Shown one piece after another: positions 35,390 to 45,571 of a DNA stretch of 64,000 nucleotides. The notes beneath the pieces are model-generated. The model saw nothing but the letters and a program-made list of their open reading frames with translations. It was not told where the DNA came from and ran no database searches. A program made the translations under genes and the position numbers. Source of the stretch: Oxalobacteraceae bacterium (lineage in GTDB: Bacteria > Pseudomonadota > Gammaproteobacteria > Burkholderiales > Burkholderiaceae_D). The stretch lies in assembly GCA_025352145.1 (NCBI GenBank), contig JANXTY010000021.1:1-64000 (forward strand), written 5' to 3'. How positions within the stretch are numbered: position 1 is the stretch's first letter; each line of letters begins with the position of its first letter.

Positions 35390-36538
35390 ATGAAAATTAC
35401 CAAGCTCACTACCTATCGCCTCCCGCCACGCTGGATGCTTCTTAAAATTGAAACCGATGCTGGCATCGTAGGGTGGGGTGAGCCGGTGATTGAGGGACGA
35501 GCACGTACAGTAGAAGCAGCAGTGCAGGAACTGGTGCCTAATCTGATCGGACAAGATCCATCGCGTATCAACGATCTCTGGCAGGTCATGTACCGTGGCG
35601 CTTTCTATCGTGGCGGACCGATACTGATGAGTGCCATTGCCGGAGTCGACCAAGCGCTATGGGACATCAAAGGAAAAGCGCTGGGCGTGCCTGTTTATGA
35701 ACTACTGGGCGGGTTGGTACGCGACAAGATGAAGACTTATAGCTGGGTCGGCGGCGACCGCCCAGACGATGTCATTGCTGGGATTCGCAAATTCCGCGAA
35801 GTAGGATTTGATACTTTTAAGATGAATGGCACCGAAGAATTTGGCATCATCGATAGTGCGAAAGCTGTCGATGCCGCCGTTGGTCGAATAGCCGAAATTC
35901 GCAGCGCTTTCGGCAATGAGATCGAATTTGGCATTGATTTCCACGGCCGCGTTGCCGCCCCAATGGCGAAGGTATTACTCCGGGAATTAGAGCCTTACCG
36001 CCCGCTTTTCGTTGAAGAACCGGTGTTAGCCGAGCAGGCCGAATATTACCCGCGTTTGGCCGATAGCACCTCCATTCCGCTCGCTGCTGGCGAGCGCATG
36101 TATTCGCGCTTTGATTTCAAACGTGTTTTCCAGCAAGGCGGCATCTCCATTGTGCAGCCCGATCTATCGCACGCCGGTGGAATTACCGAATGCGTGAAAA
36201 TCGCCGCCATGGCGGAAGCTTACGATATTGCCCTCGCACCTCACTGCCCGCTGGGGCCAATTGCATTAGCTGCTTGCTTGCAAGTGGATTTTGTTTCGCA
36301 TAACGCCGTACTGCAAGAACAAAGCATGGGTATCCATTACAACAAGGGGGCTGAATTGCTCGATTATGTAGTCAACCGTGCCGATTTCAATATTGTCGAT
36401 GGCTACATCGCTCCAATGCCGAAACCAGGTCTCGGCGTAGTGATCGATGAAGAACGAGTAATCGAGGCAAGCCGCAATGCTCCCGATTGGCGCAACCCAT
36501 TGTGGCGCCACAAAGATGGTAGCGTAGCCGAATGGTAA
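35390..36538 (+). CDS. dgoD: D-galactonate dehydratase
   Basis: 382 residues of the mandelate racemase/muconate lactonising enolase family. The N-terminal cap starts [21 protein letters not shown]. Metal and catalytic sites include FKMNG near 143, the Asp in GIDFHGRV near 183, EEPV near 209, [11 protein letters not shown] near 234 and the catalytic His in [11 protein letters not shown] near 285. It removes water from D-galactonate to give 2-keto-3-deoxygalactonate. dgoK overlaps its 3' end by seven bases. The neighbours DgoK and DgoA support galactonate over other acid sugars. Confidence 0.93.
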   Translation: MKITKLTTYRLPPRWMLLKIETDAGIVGWGEPVIEGRARTVEAAVQELVPNLIGQDPSRINDLWQVMYRGAFYRGGPILMSAIAGVDQALWDIKGKALGVPVYELLGGLVRDKMKTYSWVGGDRPDDVIAGIRKFREVGFDTFKMNGTEEFGIIDSAKAVDAAVGRIAEIRSAFGNEIEFGIDFHGRVAAPMAKVLLRELEPYRPLFVEEPVLAEQAEYYPRLADSTSIPLAAGERMYSRFDFKRVFQQGGISIVQPDLSHAGGITECVKIAAMAEAYDIALAPHCPLGPIALAACLQVDFVSHNAVLQEQSMGIHYNKGAELLDYVVNRADFNIVDGYIAPMPKPGLGVVIDEERVIEASRNAPDWRNPLWRHKDGSVAEW

Positions 36539-37542
36539 GCACATCTGAGATGGCCGACGCTTTGCAAGCTGCACGTCTCATCGGCATCGACTGGGGTAGT
36601 ACTGGACTCCGAATATTCTTGATCGGCACGGATGGCACGTTGTTGGCTACCCGTGCTGCGGCTCAAGGGGCGTCTGTATTGAAAGGCGCTGAGGCCTACG
36701 CAACAGCGCTCAATACTCTAGCAGGCGATTGGTTGGCTTATCGTGGACCGGCAAACAGGGCACTACCCATCATTGCTTGCGGCATGGTTGGCAGTGCGCA
36801 TGGTTGGCAAGAAGTGCCCTATGTTAATTGTCCTGCCAGTACCAACGAACTCGCTGCGAATTTACACACGGTCGATGGCGGACAACTTTGCATTATTCCA
36901 GGATTAATATGTACCCCTGTCGATATACCGCCGGATCTTATCCGAGGTGAAGAAACCCAGATCGTCGGTGCCTTGCATTTACACCCTGAGCTTGCTTCAG
37001 AATCCTGCATTGTCATGCCGGGTACCCATTCAAAATGGGCGCAAATCAAACAAGGGCAAGTGCTAGGTTTTGCAACCCACATGACAGGTGAATTGTTTGC
37101 AGTATTGCGCGCGCATTCGGTACTGGGACGACTCATACCCGAGGCATCCGGCGAACAGGATTTACCTACCTTTTTGGCAGGGATCGATGCAGCACGCAAC
37201 GATGGCCACTTGGGTTTGAGTCATCAACTGTTTGCGGTACGCAGTCTGGGTCTAACAAAAAAAATCCCCGGAAGCGGTCTGGCCGATTACCTTTCAGGCC
37301 TGCTAATCGGTCATGAATTACGCGCCGGACTTGGGTGGCGCGACATGGCTGCCCTTGCTGCTGCCCCCCTTGTACTCATTGGTGAACCAGCGTTATGTCA
37401 GCGTTATGCACAAGCACTGAAGCGTTTTAATCAGCACGTCCATATTGTTCTACCCAACACAGCACCTGCCGGATTGTGGCATCTTGCACTTACAGCAGGC
37501 TTGGTTCCTCAAACATCCTTTATCGCGGAGCCTCAACTATGA
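36532..37542 (+). CDS. dgoK: 2-dehydro-3-deoxygalactonokinase
   Basis: 336 residues. [20 protein letters not shown] near the N-terminus is the phosphate-binding loop of this kinase family, and [14 protein letters not shown] near 162 and [16 protein letters not shown] near 183 are further family signatures. It phosphorylates 2-keto-3-deoxygalactonate at C6 using ATP. The start is ATG 36532 inside the end of dgoD, and its stop overlaps the dgoA start in ATGA, so the three genes are translationally coupled. Confidence 0.92.
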   Translation: MVSTSEMADALQAARLIGIDWGSTGLRIFLIGTDGTLLATRAAAQGASVLKGAEAYATALNTLAGDWLAYRGPANRALPIIACGMVGSAHGWQEVPYVNCPASTNELAANLHTVDGGQLCIIPGLICTPVDIPPDLIRGEETQIVGALHLHPELASESCIVMPGTHSKWAQIKQGQVLGFATHMTGELFAVLRAHSVLGRLIPEASGEQDLPTFLAGIDAARNDGHLGLSHQLFAVRSLGLTKKIPGSGLADYLSGLLIGHELRAGLGWRDMAALAAAPLVLIGEPALCQRYAQALKRFNQHVHIVLPNTAPAGLWHLALTAGLVPQTSFIAEPQL

Positions 37543-38186
37543 GCCAACCTCTTTCCTCATTCGATATCGCATTTTCCGCCCTGCCTCTAGTGGCCATCTT
37601 ACGAGGCATCCGCCCCAGCGAGGTCGAGGGCATTGCAATGGCCTTATATGGGCAAGGTTTCCGCTTGATCGAAGTGCCCCTGAATTCGCCGCAAGCCCTG
37701 GAATCCATCTCCATTTTGCGCCGCTGCATGCCCGCCGATACCTTGGTGGGTGCTGGCACCGTATTGAGTATTGAGTCGGTGCATCAGGTACGTGATGCCG
37801 GGGGACAGCTTATTGTGATGCCACATTCAGACAAGCTGGTTATTACCTCAGCCAAGCAAGCGGGCTTGTATTGCGTCCCTGGCGCTGCTACACCTACGGA
37901 AGCATTTTCCGCCTTGCATGCCGGGGCAGATGCCATAAAATTATTCCCAGCAGAACTCGTAACACCCACCGTACTAAAAGCAATGCGCGCAGTGCTACCA
38001 CCAACTTTACGTCTACTGCCGGTAGGAGGTATAACGCCTCAGGGCATGGCCGAATATCGTCGCGCTGGCGCAGCGGGTTTTGGACTGGGTGGCGCATTAT
38101 ACGCGCCCGGTTTCGATGCTGCGGAGGTGGCCAAAAGAGCGCAAAATTTTGTAGATGCCTTAGCGCAATTGGTTACCACATCCTGA
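37539..38186 (+). CDS. dgoA: 2-dehydro-3-deoxy-6-phosphogalactonate aldolase
   Basis: 215 residues from the ATG at 37539, which overlaps the dgoK stop. LPLVAILRGIRPSEVEG is the N-terminal signature of KDPG/KDPGal aldolases, VGAGTVLS near 68 and the Schiff-base Lys in GADAIKLFPAE near 130 complete the barrel. It splits the phosphorylated acid to pyruvate and glyceraldehyde-3-phosphate. The gene order D-K-A and the neighbouring beta-galactosidase favour the galactonate version over the KDPG version. Confidence 0.92.
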   Translation: MSQPLSSFDIAFSALPLVAILRGIRPSEVEGIAMALYGQGFRLIEVPLNSPQALESISILRRCMPADTLVGAGTVLSIESVHQVRDAGGQLIVMPHSDKLVITSAKQAGLYCVPGAATPTEAFSALHAGADAIKLFPAELVTPTVLKAMRAVLPPTLRLLPVGGITPQGMAEYRRAGAAGFGLGGALYAPGFDAAEVAKRAQNFVDALAQLVTTS

Positions 38187-38248
38187 TTTGTACGGCACCT
38201 TATGCAGAACTGTCACACTACTGTCACACTAAAAAATCGGAGACAAAA

Positions 38249-40723
38249 ATGTACAAACAAATAAATCGCACCACACTTATTCCACTCATAGCGGGAATAC
38301 TAATGGCCTCGGTTGCGCATGCTCAGACCGTATTAAATATTGACGCCAGCGCGCCGACCCCCGTACCCACCACGGGACATTTACATATGGGGACGGCTGT
38401 ATCGCCCCATGGTGAGCGCTTAGATATTAATAACCAATATTTGCTACGCAACGGTCAGCCTTGGCTACCTGTGATGGGTGAGTTTCATTACACCCGCAGC
38501 CCGGCTGAAAGCTGGGAAGCGGAGCTCCAGAAAATGAAATCGGCCGGGATCAATGTAGTCGCCAGTTATGTGATCTGGAACCATCATGAAGAACAAGAAG
38601 GACAATTCAACTGGAAGGGTAATCGTGACTTGCATCATTTCATCCAGCTGTGCGCCAAGGTTGGACTTGAGGTAGTGGTCCGCGTTGGCCCCTGGGCGCA
38701 TGCGGAAGCCCGATATGGCGGCGTCCCGGATTGGGTAGTCAACGCCATGCCGACGCGTAGCAACGATGCGCAATACTTAAAATTTGTCGAGCGCCTTTAC
38801 ACCCAGATCGGTCAGCAACTTAAAGGCCAACTGTGGAAACAAGGTGGCCCCGTCATTGGCATTCAAATCGAGAACGAATACAACATCGGTGGACCAGGCC
38901 ACGGCGAAGATCATATTCGCGCCCTGAAAGCGCTGATCTTGAAAGCCGGCATGGATGTGCCCCTCTATACCGTTACAGGGTGGGATCGTACGATTTATCC
39001 TTCGGGTGAAGTAACGCCGGTATTCGGGGGCTATCCTGACGAGCCTTGGGCCATAACGACGAAGGAATTACCGCCAAAAGAAACCTACGCATTCCGTTTT
39101 GGCAGCAGGGTCAGCGGTGATCTGGGTGCGCAAACCGTAGGTACAGCAGCCGGTACAGCCGAGACCGACATTAATCTGACCCCTTTTCTAGGCGCGGAAT
39201 ATGGTGCTGGGTTACCGGCAATGTACCGCCGCCGCACCCTGGTGTCGCCCGACGATATTGCATCAATGCTGCCAGTGCAGCTAGGTTCGGGCGTCAATTT
39301 GTTGGGCTACTATATGTTTCATGGTGGTCGCAATCCGATGGGGCGTACCTCTCTCGAAGAAAGCACACTCAGTGGTGGCTATAACGACACACCAATGATT
39401 AGTTACGACTTCCAGGCGCCATTGGGCCCGGATGGTCAACAACGTCAAGTGTTGACACGTCTACGCCCTTATCATTATTTTTTACATGACTTTGGTGCGC
39501 GCCTCGCTCCCATGACGGTTCGTAAACCTGAGCACGTGCCCACGTCCGAAACTGAATTAAGCACACCACGGCTATCCGTGCGCAGCCAAGGCGATAGCGC
39601 TTTTCTGTTCATGAATAACCATGTGCGTCAGTATGCGATGCCACTGCAACGCCAGTTGCGTTTCTCGGTCAAGCTTCCCGGGCAAACTTTGGTATTTCCT
39701 CAACAACCGGTAGATGTAGCCAATGGCAGCTACTTTATTTGGCCGATTAATTTTGATCTGGATGGTACTCGCCTTACCTACGCAACTGCGCAACCAGTCG
39801 CACGCTTGGACAATGGGAAAAATGGCTTGCTCTATGTTTTTTCTGCCACCGCCGGAATCCCGGTGGAGTTGGGTTTTGATGCGAGCGTAAGTGCCTATCT
39901 AAGCGCACCGACCGCACGCATAACGCAAGCCGATGGTCATTTGGTAGTCGATAACATCACGCCCGGCACCAACGTTGCCCTCACGCTTAATCATCCGAAT
40001 TCTCGCCCCGTGAGTCTGTTAATTCTCACCCCTGAACAAGTGCAGAAGTTATCCATCGGGGATCTGGGTGGTCAGCGCCGCTTAGTACTGAGCGAACAGC
40101 AGAGTTACTTTGCGGATGGCGGCTTGCAAATGCGCTCAGTGGGACAGAACAAATTTCGTGTCGCAGTGTATCCCGCACTCACTAAGCCGCCCAAATCCAC
40201 GAGCGCTCTTCAAATTGCCACCAAAGATGGCGTATTTCAGGTGTTTGAGTCTGAACAAAAAACGCGCCATTTCGACGCAACCTTGACACAAATACGGGAA
40301 GCTCAAGCAATGGCCCCAGTGATCCGAGGTGGCTCAGCAAAAGCCGCTATGCAACCCATACCAGAGCACTTCAAGGCTGCTGCTGCCTGGAAAATTTCGG
40401 TACCGGCGGATCAGTTAAAACAAATGCACGGCCTCGATGATGCGTTACTAGAGATCGATTTCGTTGGTGACATAGGGAGGTTATTTTCTGGCACTCGCTT
40501 ACTCGATGACTGGTATTACTTTGGATACGGCTGGCAATTCGGGCTTAAGCAACACATTGCCGAGCTCAGCGATTCATTGACCGTTTCCGTACTGCCGCTG
40601 CGTGCCGATGCGCCAATTTATCTGCCCAAGGAACATCGCCCGGAGTTTGGTAGCCAAACTCAAATTGCTACGGTACGCAAAGTGCGTATTACACCCGTGT
40701 ATCAATTAGGTATTCGGCCTTAG
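38249..40723 (+). CDS. Secreted beta-galactosidase, glycoside hydrolase family 35
   Basis: 824 residues from ATG 38249 with GGAG nearby. A signal peptide ends at SVAHAQ (residue 26), so the enzyme is periplasmic or exported. The GH35 barrel shows GEFHYTRSPAESWEAELQKMKSAGIN near 72, the acid/base Glu in GIQIENEYNIGG near 207, and the nucleophile Glu in FLGAEYGAGLP near 316. C-terminal beta-sandwich domains follow. It would release terminal galactose from beta-galactosides such as galactan fragments. It lies 62 bp after dgoA and probably shares that operon. Confidence 0.9.
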   Translation: MYKQINRTTLIPLIAGILMASVAHAQTVLNIDASAPTPVPTTGHLHMGTAVSPHGERLDINNQYLLRNGQPWLPVMGEFHYTRSPAESWEAELQKMKSAGINVVASYVIWNHHEEQEGQFNWKGNRDLHHFIQLCAKVGLEVVVRVGPWAHAEARYGGVPDWVVNAMPTRSNDAQYLKFVERLYTQIGQQLKGQLWKQGGPVIGIQIENEYNIGGPGHGEDHIRALKALILKAGMDVPLYTVTGWDRTIYPSGEVTPVFGGYPDEPWAITTKELPPKETYAFRFGSRVSGDLGAQTVGTAAGTAETDINLTPFLGAEYGAGLPAMYRRRTLVSPDDIASMLPVQLGSGVNLLGYYMFHGGRNPMGRTSLEESTLSGGYNDTPMISYDFQAPLGPDGQQRQVLTRLRPYHYFLHDFGARLAPMTVRKPEHVPTSETELSTPRLSVRSQGDSAFLFMNNHVRQYAMPLQRQLRFSVKLPGQTLVFPQQPVDVANGSYFIWPINFDLDGTRLTYATAQPVARLDNGKNGLLYVFSATAGIPVELGFDASVSAYLSAPTARITQADGHLVVDNITPGTNVALTLNHPNSRPVSLLILTPEQVQKLSIGDLGGQRRLVLSEQQSYFADGGLQMRSVGQNKFRVAVYPALTKPPKSTSALQIATKDGVFQVFESEQKTRHFDATLTQIREAQAMAPVIRGGSAKAAMQPIPEHFKAAAAWKISVPADQLKQMHGLDDALLEIDFVGDIGRLFSGTRLLDDWYYFGYGWQFGLKQHIAELSDSLTVSVLPLRADAPIYLPKEHRPEFGSQTQIATVRKVRITPVYQLGIRP

Positions 40724-40768
40724 CAAGCACAACACGGCATCATTTATTTTTCTGGATGGGCCTCATGA

Positions 40769-40792
40769 GGCATGGCGCTACATCGCCATGCC
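40769..40792. repeat. Strong hairpin after the GH35 gene
   Basis: GGCATGGCG and CGCCATGCC are perfect 9-base arms with a six-base loop. There is no following T-run, so termination would need help. It may protect the 3' end of the dgo/GH35 transcript. Confidence 0.6.
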
Positions 40793-40915
40793 GGCGTAGA
40801 TTCAGTGCTTGGTGCTATGTGCTACAAACGGCATTGTCTCGCGCCGACCGTATTCTCCAAAGCCAAGCTATGCCACATTCAGATAGTTAGAAGGAGAAAT
40901 TGCATTTGTTGGGTA

Positions 40916-40945
40916 TGCCGGAATCCAATAACATAGCTTCCGGCA
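40916..40945. promoter_or_regulatory. Dyad upstream of the sugar ABC operon
   Basis: TGCCGGAA (40916-40923) and TTCCGGCA (40938-40945) are perfect 8-base arms 14 bases apart, centred about 76 bases before the lactonase gene. The half-site spacing suits a dimeric regulator bound to successive turns, but a hairpin is also possible. AT-rich TAAATAAT follows as a possible -10. Confidence 0.5.
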
Positions 40946-41006
40946 CGCATCACGTTAGAAAAATTTGTAAATAATAATTCGTTCCTTACTCTTAATTTAC
41001 CTCCCT

Positions 41007-41957
41007 ATGTTGAAATCCGAGAACAGCGAAGTCATGACAGTAGCGCAGGCTCAAGGCGCGGTACTAGGTGAATGTCTGCTTTGGGATCCCACTGCCCAAC
41101 GCTGGTGGTGGACCGATATTGAGGCAAGTACAGTGCATGCCTGGCCCGCCGAATCAAGTACAACCTTGACTTACAAGCTACCTGATCGAGTCGGCTCCTT
41201 TGCCCACTGTCATTCCGGTCGTATGCTCATGGGCCTGGCCAAGCGCCTGTGTTTTGCAAGTATCCAGAATACAAGCGATGAAGCCGGAACGCGTCCCTTA
41301 CAAGTGCAACCGTTGATTGCAGTCGATCCCGCTGAACCACGTACCCGTATTAATGATGGTCGTACTGATCGGCGTGGTTTTTTTGTTTTCGGGACGATGA
41401 ACGAGGCCGCAGAAAAACGTCCCATCGGAAGTTTTTATCAGTATTCCATGCAACATGGCTTACGCCGCCTGGCACTGCCCGCAGTCGCAATTACAAATAG
41501 TATTTGCTTTAGTATCGATGGTAAAACGATGTACTTTGCCGATACGCTGACACGCCGGATTCAGCAATGCGACTATGACGCTGAATCAGCGCACGTCGCC
41601 AATATTCGCTTATTCGTTGAAATGGAAGGACCCGATGCCTATCCAGATGGATCTGTCATTGATCGTGACGGCTGCCTTTGGAATGCGCAATGGGGTGCGG
41701 GTCGCGTTGTGCAGTATTCGCCTTCTGGTGAACTGCTGCGCAGCATCCGGGTGCCTGCCAAGAACCCTACCTGCCCTGCCTTCGGCGGTAAAAATCTTGA
41801 CCAATTGATGGTCTCCAGTTCTCGTCAAGAAATGACCGCCGACGAATTGCTCAACATGCCCCACGCAGGTAGCCTCTTCTACCTGAATATGCCTACGCCA
41901 CTCGGCGTTCTCGACACACTCTTTGACGACACACTTCCTGTCGCCAAATCTTCATAA
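41007..41957 (+). CDS. SMP-30/gluconolactonase-family lactonase, probable galactonolactonase
   Basis: 316 residues of the six-bladed propeller family. Metal ligands expected in this family are visible: Glu in AVLGECLLWDP near 24, Asn in TRINDGRTDRRGFFVFGTMNE near 115, Asn in ITNSICFSIDG near 163 and Asp in DAYPDGSVIDRDGCLW near 214. These enzymes open sugar lactones. Placed between the Dgo enzymes and a sugar dehydrogenase, its likely substrate is D-galactono-lactone, or L-arabinonolactone as the alternative. It starts the ABC operon, 17 bp before araF. Confidence 0.82.
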   Translation: MLKSENSEVMTVAQAQGAVLGECLLWDPTAQRWWWTDIEASTVHAWPAESSTTLTYKLPDRVGSFAHCHSGRMLMGLAKRLCFASIQNTSDEAGTRPLQVQPLIAVDPAEPRTRINDGRTDRRGFFVFGTMNEAAEKRPIGSFYQYSMQHGLRRLALPAVAITNSICFSIDGKTMYFADTLTRRIQQCDYDAESAHVANIRLFVEMEGPDAYPDGSVIDRDGCLWNAQWGAGRVVQYSPSGELLRSIRVPAKNPTCPAFGGKNLDQLMVSSSRQEMTADELLNMPHAGSLFYLNMPTPLGVLDTLFDDTLPVAKSS

Positions 41958-41973
41958 ACCACACGGAGAAATA

Positions 41974-42972
41974 ATGAAACGAACACTGTCCATACTGGCC
42001 CAATGTATCCCAATCCTTGCAAGCATGGTACTGACTGCAACGAGCCAGGCACAGGCGACAGAGCCTGTCAAAATTGGATTTTTAGTCAAGCAAGCCGAAG
42101 AACCCTGGTTTCAAGACGAATGGCGCTATGCCGACCAAGCGGCAAAAGAAAAAGGATTTCTTTTAGTAAAAATTGGCATTCCTAACGGCGAAAAAATGAT
42201 GTCGGCCATCGATAATCTGGCGGCCCAAAAAGCACAGGGATTCGTGATCTGTGCACCTGATGTTAAATTGGGCGTCGCCGTCGAGCGTGCTGCCAAACGC
42301 CAGAGCCTCAAGGTCATGTCGGTGGACGATCAATTAGTCGATGGCGCGGGTAAGCCGATTGCCAGCATTCCCCACATGGGAATTTCTGCATACGAGATAG
42401 GCAAACAGGTTGGGCAGGGAATAATGGAAGAAATGAAAGCGCGCAAATGGTCAATGCAGGAAGTGGGCGCGCTGCGCATGGCCTTTGACCAATTGCCGAC
42501 TGCACGAGAGCGTACCCAAGGTGCGGTCGATGCACTCAAGGCAGGAGGATTTCCCATAGCTAACATCATCGATGCCGCGCAGGCAAAAACGGATACCGAA
42601 AGTGCTTTTAACGCAGCCAACATCGCCTTTACCAAACAGGCTCGCTTCAAGCACTGGTTAGTTTTTGGCTTAAATGACGAAGCTGTGCTGGGTGCAGTGC
42701 GTGCTGCAGAAGGACGGGGTCTGCGTAGCGATGCTGTGATAGGAATTGGTATCGGAGGCAGCAAGACGGCGCTCAATGAATTCGTCAAACCCAATCCAAC
42801 GGGTTTTTACGGGACCGTCCTCATCAGCCCAAAACGGCATGGCTACGAAACTGCGATCAATATGTACAAATGGATCGCTGAAAATCAAAAACCTGCTGCT
42901 GTGACACTGACCAATGGCACCTTGATGACACGTCACAACCAAGCTGCGGTTCGCGCACAGTTTGGACTATAA
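41974..42972 (+). CDS. araF: Periplasmic sugar-binding protein of an arabinose/galactose ABC transporter
   Basis: 332 residues with GGAG nine bases before the ATG at 41974. Signal peptide ends near QAQATEP. The mature protein is a type I periplasmic-binding protein closest in my memory to AraF: EPVKIGFLVKQAEEPWFQDEWRYAD and FGLNDEAVLGAVRAAEGRG. AraF of Escherichia coli binds L-arabinose and also D-galactose. The Dgo pathway next door favours galactose as ligand, which is inference. Confidence 0.86.
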   Translation: MKRTLSILAQCIPILASMVLTATSQAQATEPVKIGFLVKQAEEPWFQDEWRYADQAAKEKGFLLVKIGIPNGEKMMSAIDNLAAQKAQGFVICAPDVKLGVAVERAAKRQSLKVMSVDDQLVDGAGKPIASIPHMGISAYEIGKQVGQGIMEEMKARKWSMQEVGALRMAFDQLPTARERTQGAVDALKAGGFPIANIIDAAQAKTDTESAFNAANIAFTKQARFKHWLVFGLNDEAVLGAVRAAEGRGLRSDAVIGIGIGGSKTALNEFVKPNPTGFYGTVLISPKRHGYETAINMYKWIAENQKPAAVTLTNGTLMTRHNQAAVRAQFGL

Positions 42973-42985
42973 ACTGCCTATGTAA

Positions 42986-44533
42986 ATGTCACTACCCATG
43001 TCTGCTTATTTGCAATTTGACCAAGTCTCAAAAATTTTCCCTGGAGTGAAAGCACTCAACGGCGTCAGCTTCGAGGCGCATGCCGGAAGTGTCCACGGAC
43101 TGCTTGGCGAGAATGGTGCCGGCAAGTCCACGCTGCTAAAAATTCTGGGGGGACAGTATCGTCCCGATGGTGGACGCTTGCTGGTTAACGGCGCTGAATG
43201 CCACTTCGGTTCAGCTGCGGACGCTATCGCTGCGGGCATTGCCGTCATTCATCAAGAGCTGCAATATGTACCTGAGCTAACGGTCACTGAAAATATCTTG
43301 CTTGGGCGTCTGCCAACCCGTTTTGGAATCGTCAATCGCCCTCTTGCACGCAGCATTGTCGCCGAACGTCTAGCAGCGATCGGCGTCAACCTGAACCCGG
43401 ATGCACGTTTAGCCGATTTATCCATTGCTCAGCGCCAGATGGTCGAGATCTGCAAAGCCGTCATGCAGGATGCGCAAGTGATCGCCTTCGACGAGCCAAC
43501 CAGCAGTCTGTCGCATAACGAAAGCGAGATCCTGTTCCGCCTGGTACGCGAACTGCGCGCCGCTGGTCGCACCCTCATTTATATCTCGCACCGGCTTGAA
43601 GAACTGTATGCGCTGTGCGACGCCTGCACCATTTTTCGCGACGGCCGCAAGATCATCACACATCCCGTCATGGCTGAGGTTGCACGCGATAGATTGATCA
43701 GCGATATGGTAGGACGCGAGGTCAATGACATCTACGATTACCGCACCAAAACCCTTGGCCCTGAACGTCTGAAAGTGTCTGGACTACGCGGTGAAAAACT
43801 TGTCGAAGGCGGAGACTTCAGCGTACGTGGTGGCGAAGTATGCGGTTTTTTCGGGTTAGTCGGCGCGGGACGCACCGAGCTGATGAGACTGCTCTACGGC
43901 GCAGATAAACGTGAAGCTGGATCAGTGCAACTCGACGGTGTTACTGTCCCTGAGCACGGCCCATCAGCCGCTATCGATGCCGGTATCGTACTCTGTCCAG
44001 AAGACCGCAAGGAGCAAGGCATTCTTGCCCAATCTTCCGTGGCGGAAAATATCAACATCAGTTGCCGGCGCCATGACTTATTAGGCGGCATATTTTTGCG
44101 CCATCGTCGCGAAGCCGCGCTTGCCGACAGTTTCATTAACCGCTTGCGTATTAAAACGCCCAGTCGTGACCAGGAAATTCGTCTGCTGTCCGGCGGTAAT
44201 CAGCAGAAAGTTATTCTGGCACGCTGGCTGGCCGAACCAAAACTCAAGGTACTCATTCTTGACGAGCCTACCCGTGGCATTGATGTTGGTGCCAAGAACG
44301 AAATTTACCGCATCATTCATGAAGTGGCCGAACGCGGCTGCTGTGTCATCGTAGTATCGAGCGAACTACCCGAAGTGTTGGGTATCGCTGACCGTGTGAT
44401 CGTCATGCGTGAGGGTAAAATTTGCGGCGAACTCGACCGCGCCCAAGCGAACGAAACATCTGTGCTGCGTCTGGCGCTGCCTGATGCGACCCCACCTAAA
44501 GTTAATACCATCACCCCTCGGAGTTTTTCATGA
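42986..44533 (+). CDS. araG: Sugar ABC transporter ATP-binding protein
   Basis: 515 residues with two tandem nucleotide-binding domains, as in AraG/MglA/RbsA. The first has Walker [19 protein letters not shown] near 38 and Walker [16 protein letters not shown] near 160. The second has [14 protein letters not shown] near 290 (degenerate Walker A), the [15 protein letters not shown] signature near 402 and [15 protein letters not shown] near 425. It drives the AraH-type permease encoded next; the genes overlap by ATGA. Confidence 0.92.
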   Translation: MSLPMSAYLQFDQVSKIFPGVKALNGVSFEAHAGSVHGLLGENGAGKSTLLKILGGQYRPDGGRLLVNGAECHFGSAADAIAAGIAVIHQELQYVPELTVTENILLGRLPTRFGIVNRPLARSIVAERLAAIGVNLNPDARLADLSIAQRQMVEICKAVMQDAQVIAFDEPTSSLSHNESEILFRLVRELRAAGRTLIYISHRLEELYALCDACTIFRDGRKIITHPVMAEVARDRLISDMVGREVNDIYDYRTKTLGPERLKVSGLRGEKLVEGGDFSVRGGEVCGFFGLVGAGRTELMRLLYGADKREAGSVQLDGVTVPEHGPSAAIDAGIVLCPEDRKEQGILAQSSVAENINISCRRHDLLGGIFLRHRREAALADSFINRLRIKTPSRDQEIRLLSGGNQQKVILARWLAEPKLKVLILDEPTRGIDVGAKNEIYRIIHEVAERGCCVIVVSSELPEVLGIADRVIVMREGKICGELDRAQANETSVLRLALPDATPPKVNTITPRSFS

Positions 44534-45513
44534 GTACCCTTAGTTCGATCCAAGAAAATCCAGCCATCCCTGCACCGCACTATCGTCAATGGTTGGTAGA
44601 GCATAGTATGCCGCTCGGCTACGCTGTTCTATTTTTCATCCTATCGCTCACCGTACAAAATTTTTTTTCTAGTGCCAATATTGTCGGGCTGATGCTATCG
44701 GTGGCGCAAATTGGCATGGTGGCTTGTACGATGATGTTATGTTTAGCTTCGCGCGACTTCGACCTGTCCGTAGGCTCTACCATTGCGTTTGCGGGCGTGC
44801 TTGGTGCCATCATCATGGAACGTACTCAAAGCATCGGTTTGGCCGTCGGCGGTGGATTGCTGGCAGGTGCATTGATCGGTGCAGGCAATGGCGTACTGAT
44901 CGCCTATCTGCGTGTCAATGCACTGATCGCCACGCTGGCAACCATGCTGATGGTGCGGGGACTGGCCTTCATCGTCTCCAAAGGGCAAGCGGTTGGGATT
45001 GCTGACGAAAGATTCATCAACTTCGGTGATGCCCGTCTGTTTGGATTGCCACTGCCCGTACTAGTCATGGCAGCCTGCTTCGTCGTGTTTGGTGTCCTGC
45101 TTAATCACACTGTGTTTGGCCGCAACACCCTGGCTATCGGTGGCAACCCCGAAGCCGCTCGTCTGGCAGGCGTCAAAGTCGAGCGCTTGCGTGTCTGGAT
45201 TTTTCTGCTTCAAGGATTGATTGCTGCAATGGCAGGACTGATTCTGGCGTCACGCATCACTAGCGGCCAACCTAATTCAGCCCAAGGCTTCGAACTTGAC
45301 GTGATTTCCGCCTGCGTATTGGGTGGAGTATCTTTACAAGGTGGCAAAGCCAGAATTTTTGGCGTGCTCATTGGCGTAATGATTATGGGCACGGTGGAAA
45401 ACGTCATGAATCTGCTCGATGTCGACGCTTTTTATCAATATCTCATGCGTGGTTTGATACTATTAATGGCCGTATTGCTCGATCAGCTTAAAACCAAAGG
45501 TAGCCATAGGTAA
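44530..45513 (+). CDS. araH: Sugar ABC transporter permease
   Basis: 327 residues, mostly hydrophobic, about nine to ten membrane spans. [33 protein letters not shown] near 198 is the cytoplasmic coupling loop that meets the ATPase in the AraH/RbsC family. [25 protein letters not shown] near 258 is the second conserved segment. It forms the channel for the periplasmic sugar delivered by the AraF-type protein. Confidence 0.92.
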   Translation: MSTLSSIQENPAIPAPHYRQWLVEHSMPLGYAVLFFILSLTVQNFFSSANIVGLMLSVAQIGMVACTMMLCLASRDFDLSVGSTIAFAGVLGAIIMERTQSIGLAVGGGLLAGALIGAGNGVLIAYLRVNALIATLATMLMVRGLAFIVSKGQAVGIADERFINFGDARLFGLPLPVLVMAACFVVFGVLLNHTVFGRNTLAIGGNPEAARLAGVKVERLRVWIFLLQGLIAAMAGLILASRITSGQPNSAQGFELDVISACVLGGVSLQGGKARIFGVLIGVMIMGTVENVMNLLDVDAFYQYLMRGLILLMAVLLDQLKTKGSHR

Positions 45514-45571
45514 GCCGCAAGCAAAATCGACCATTGCCTACCAACATACAACCAGAGAAATAATCCTATCC

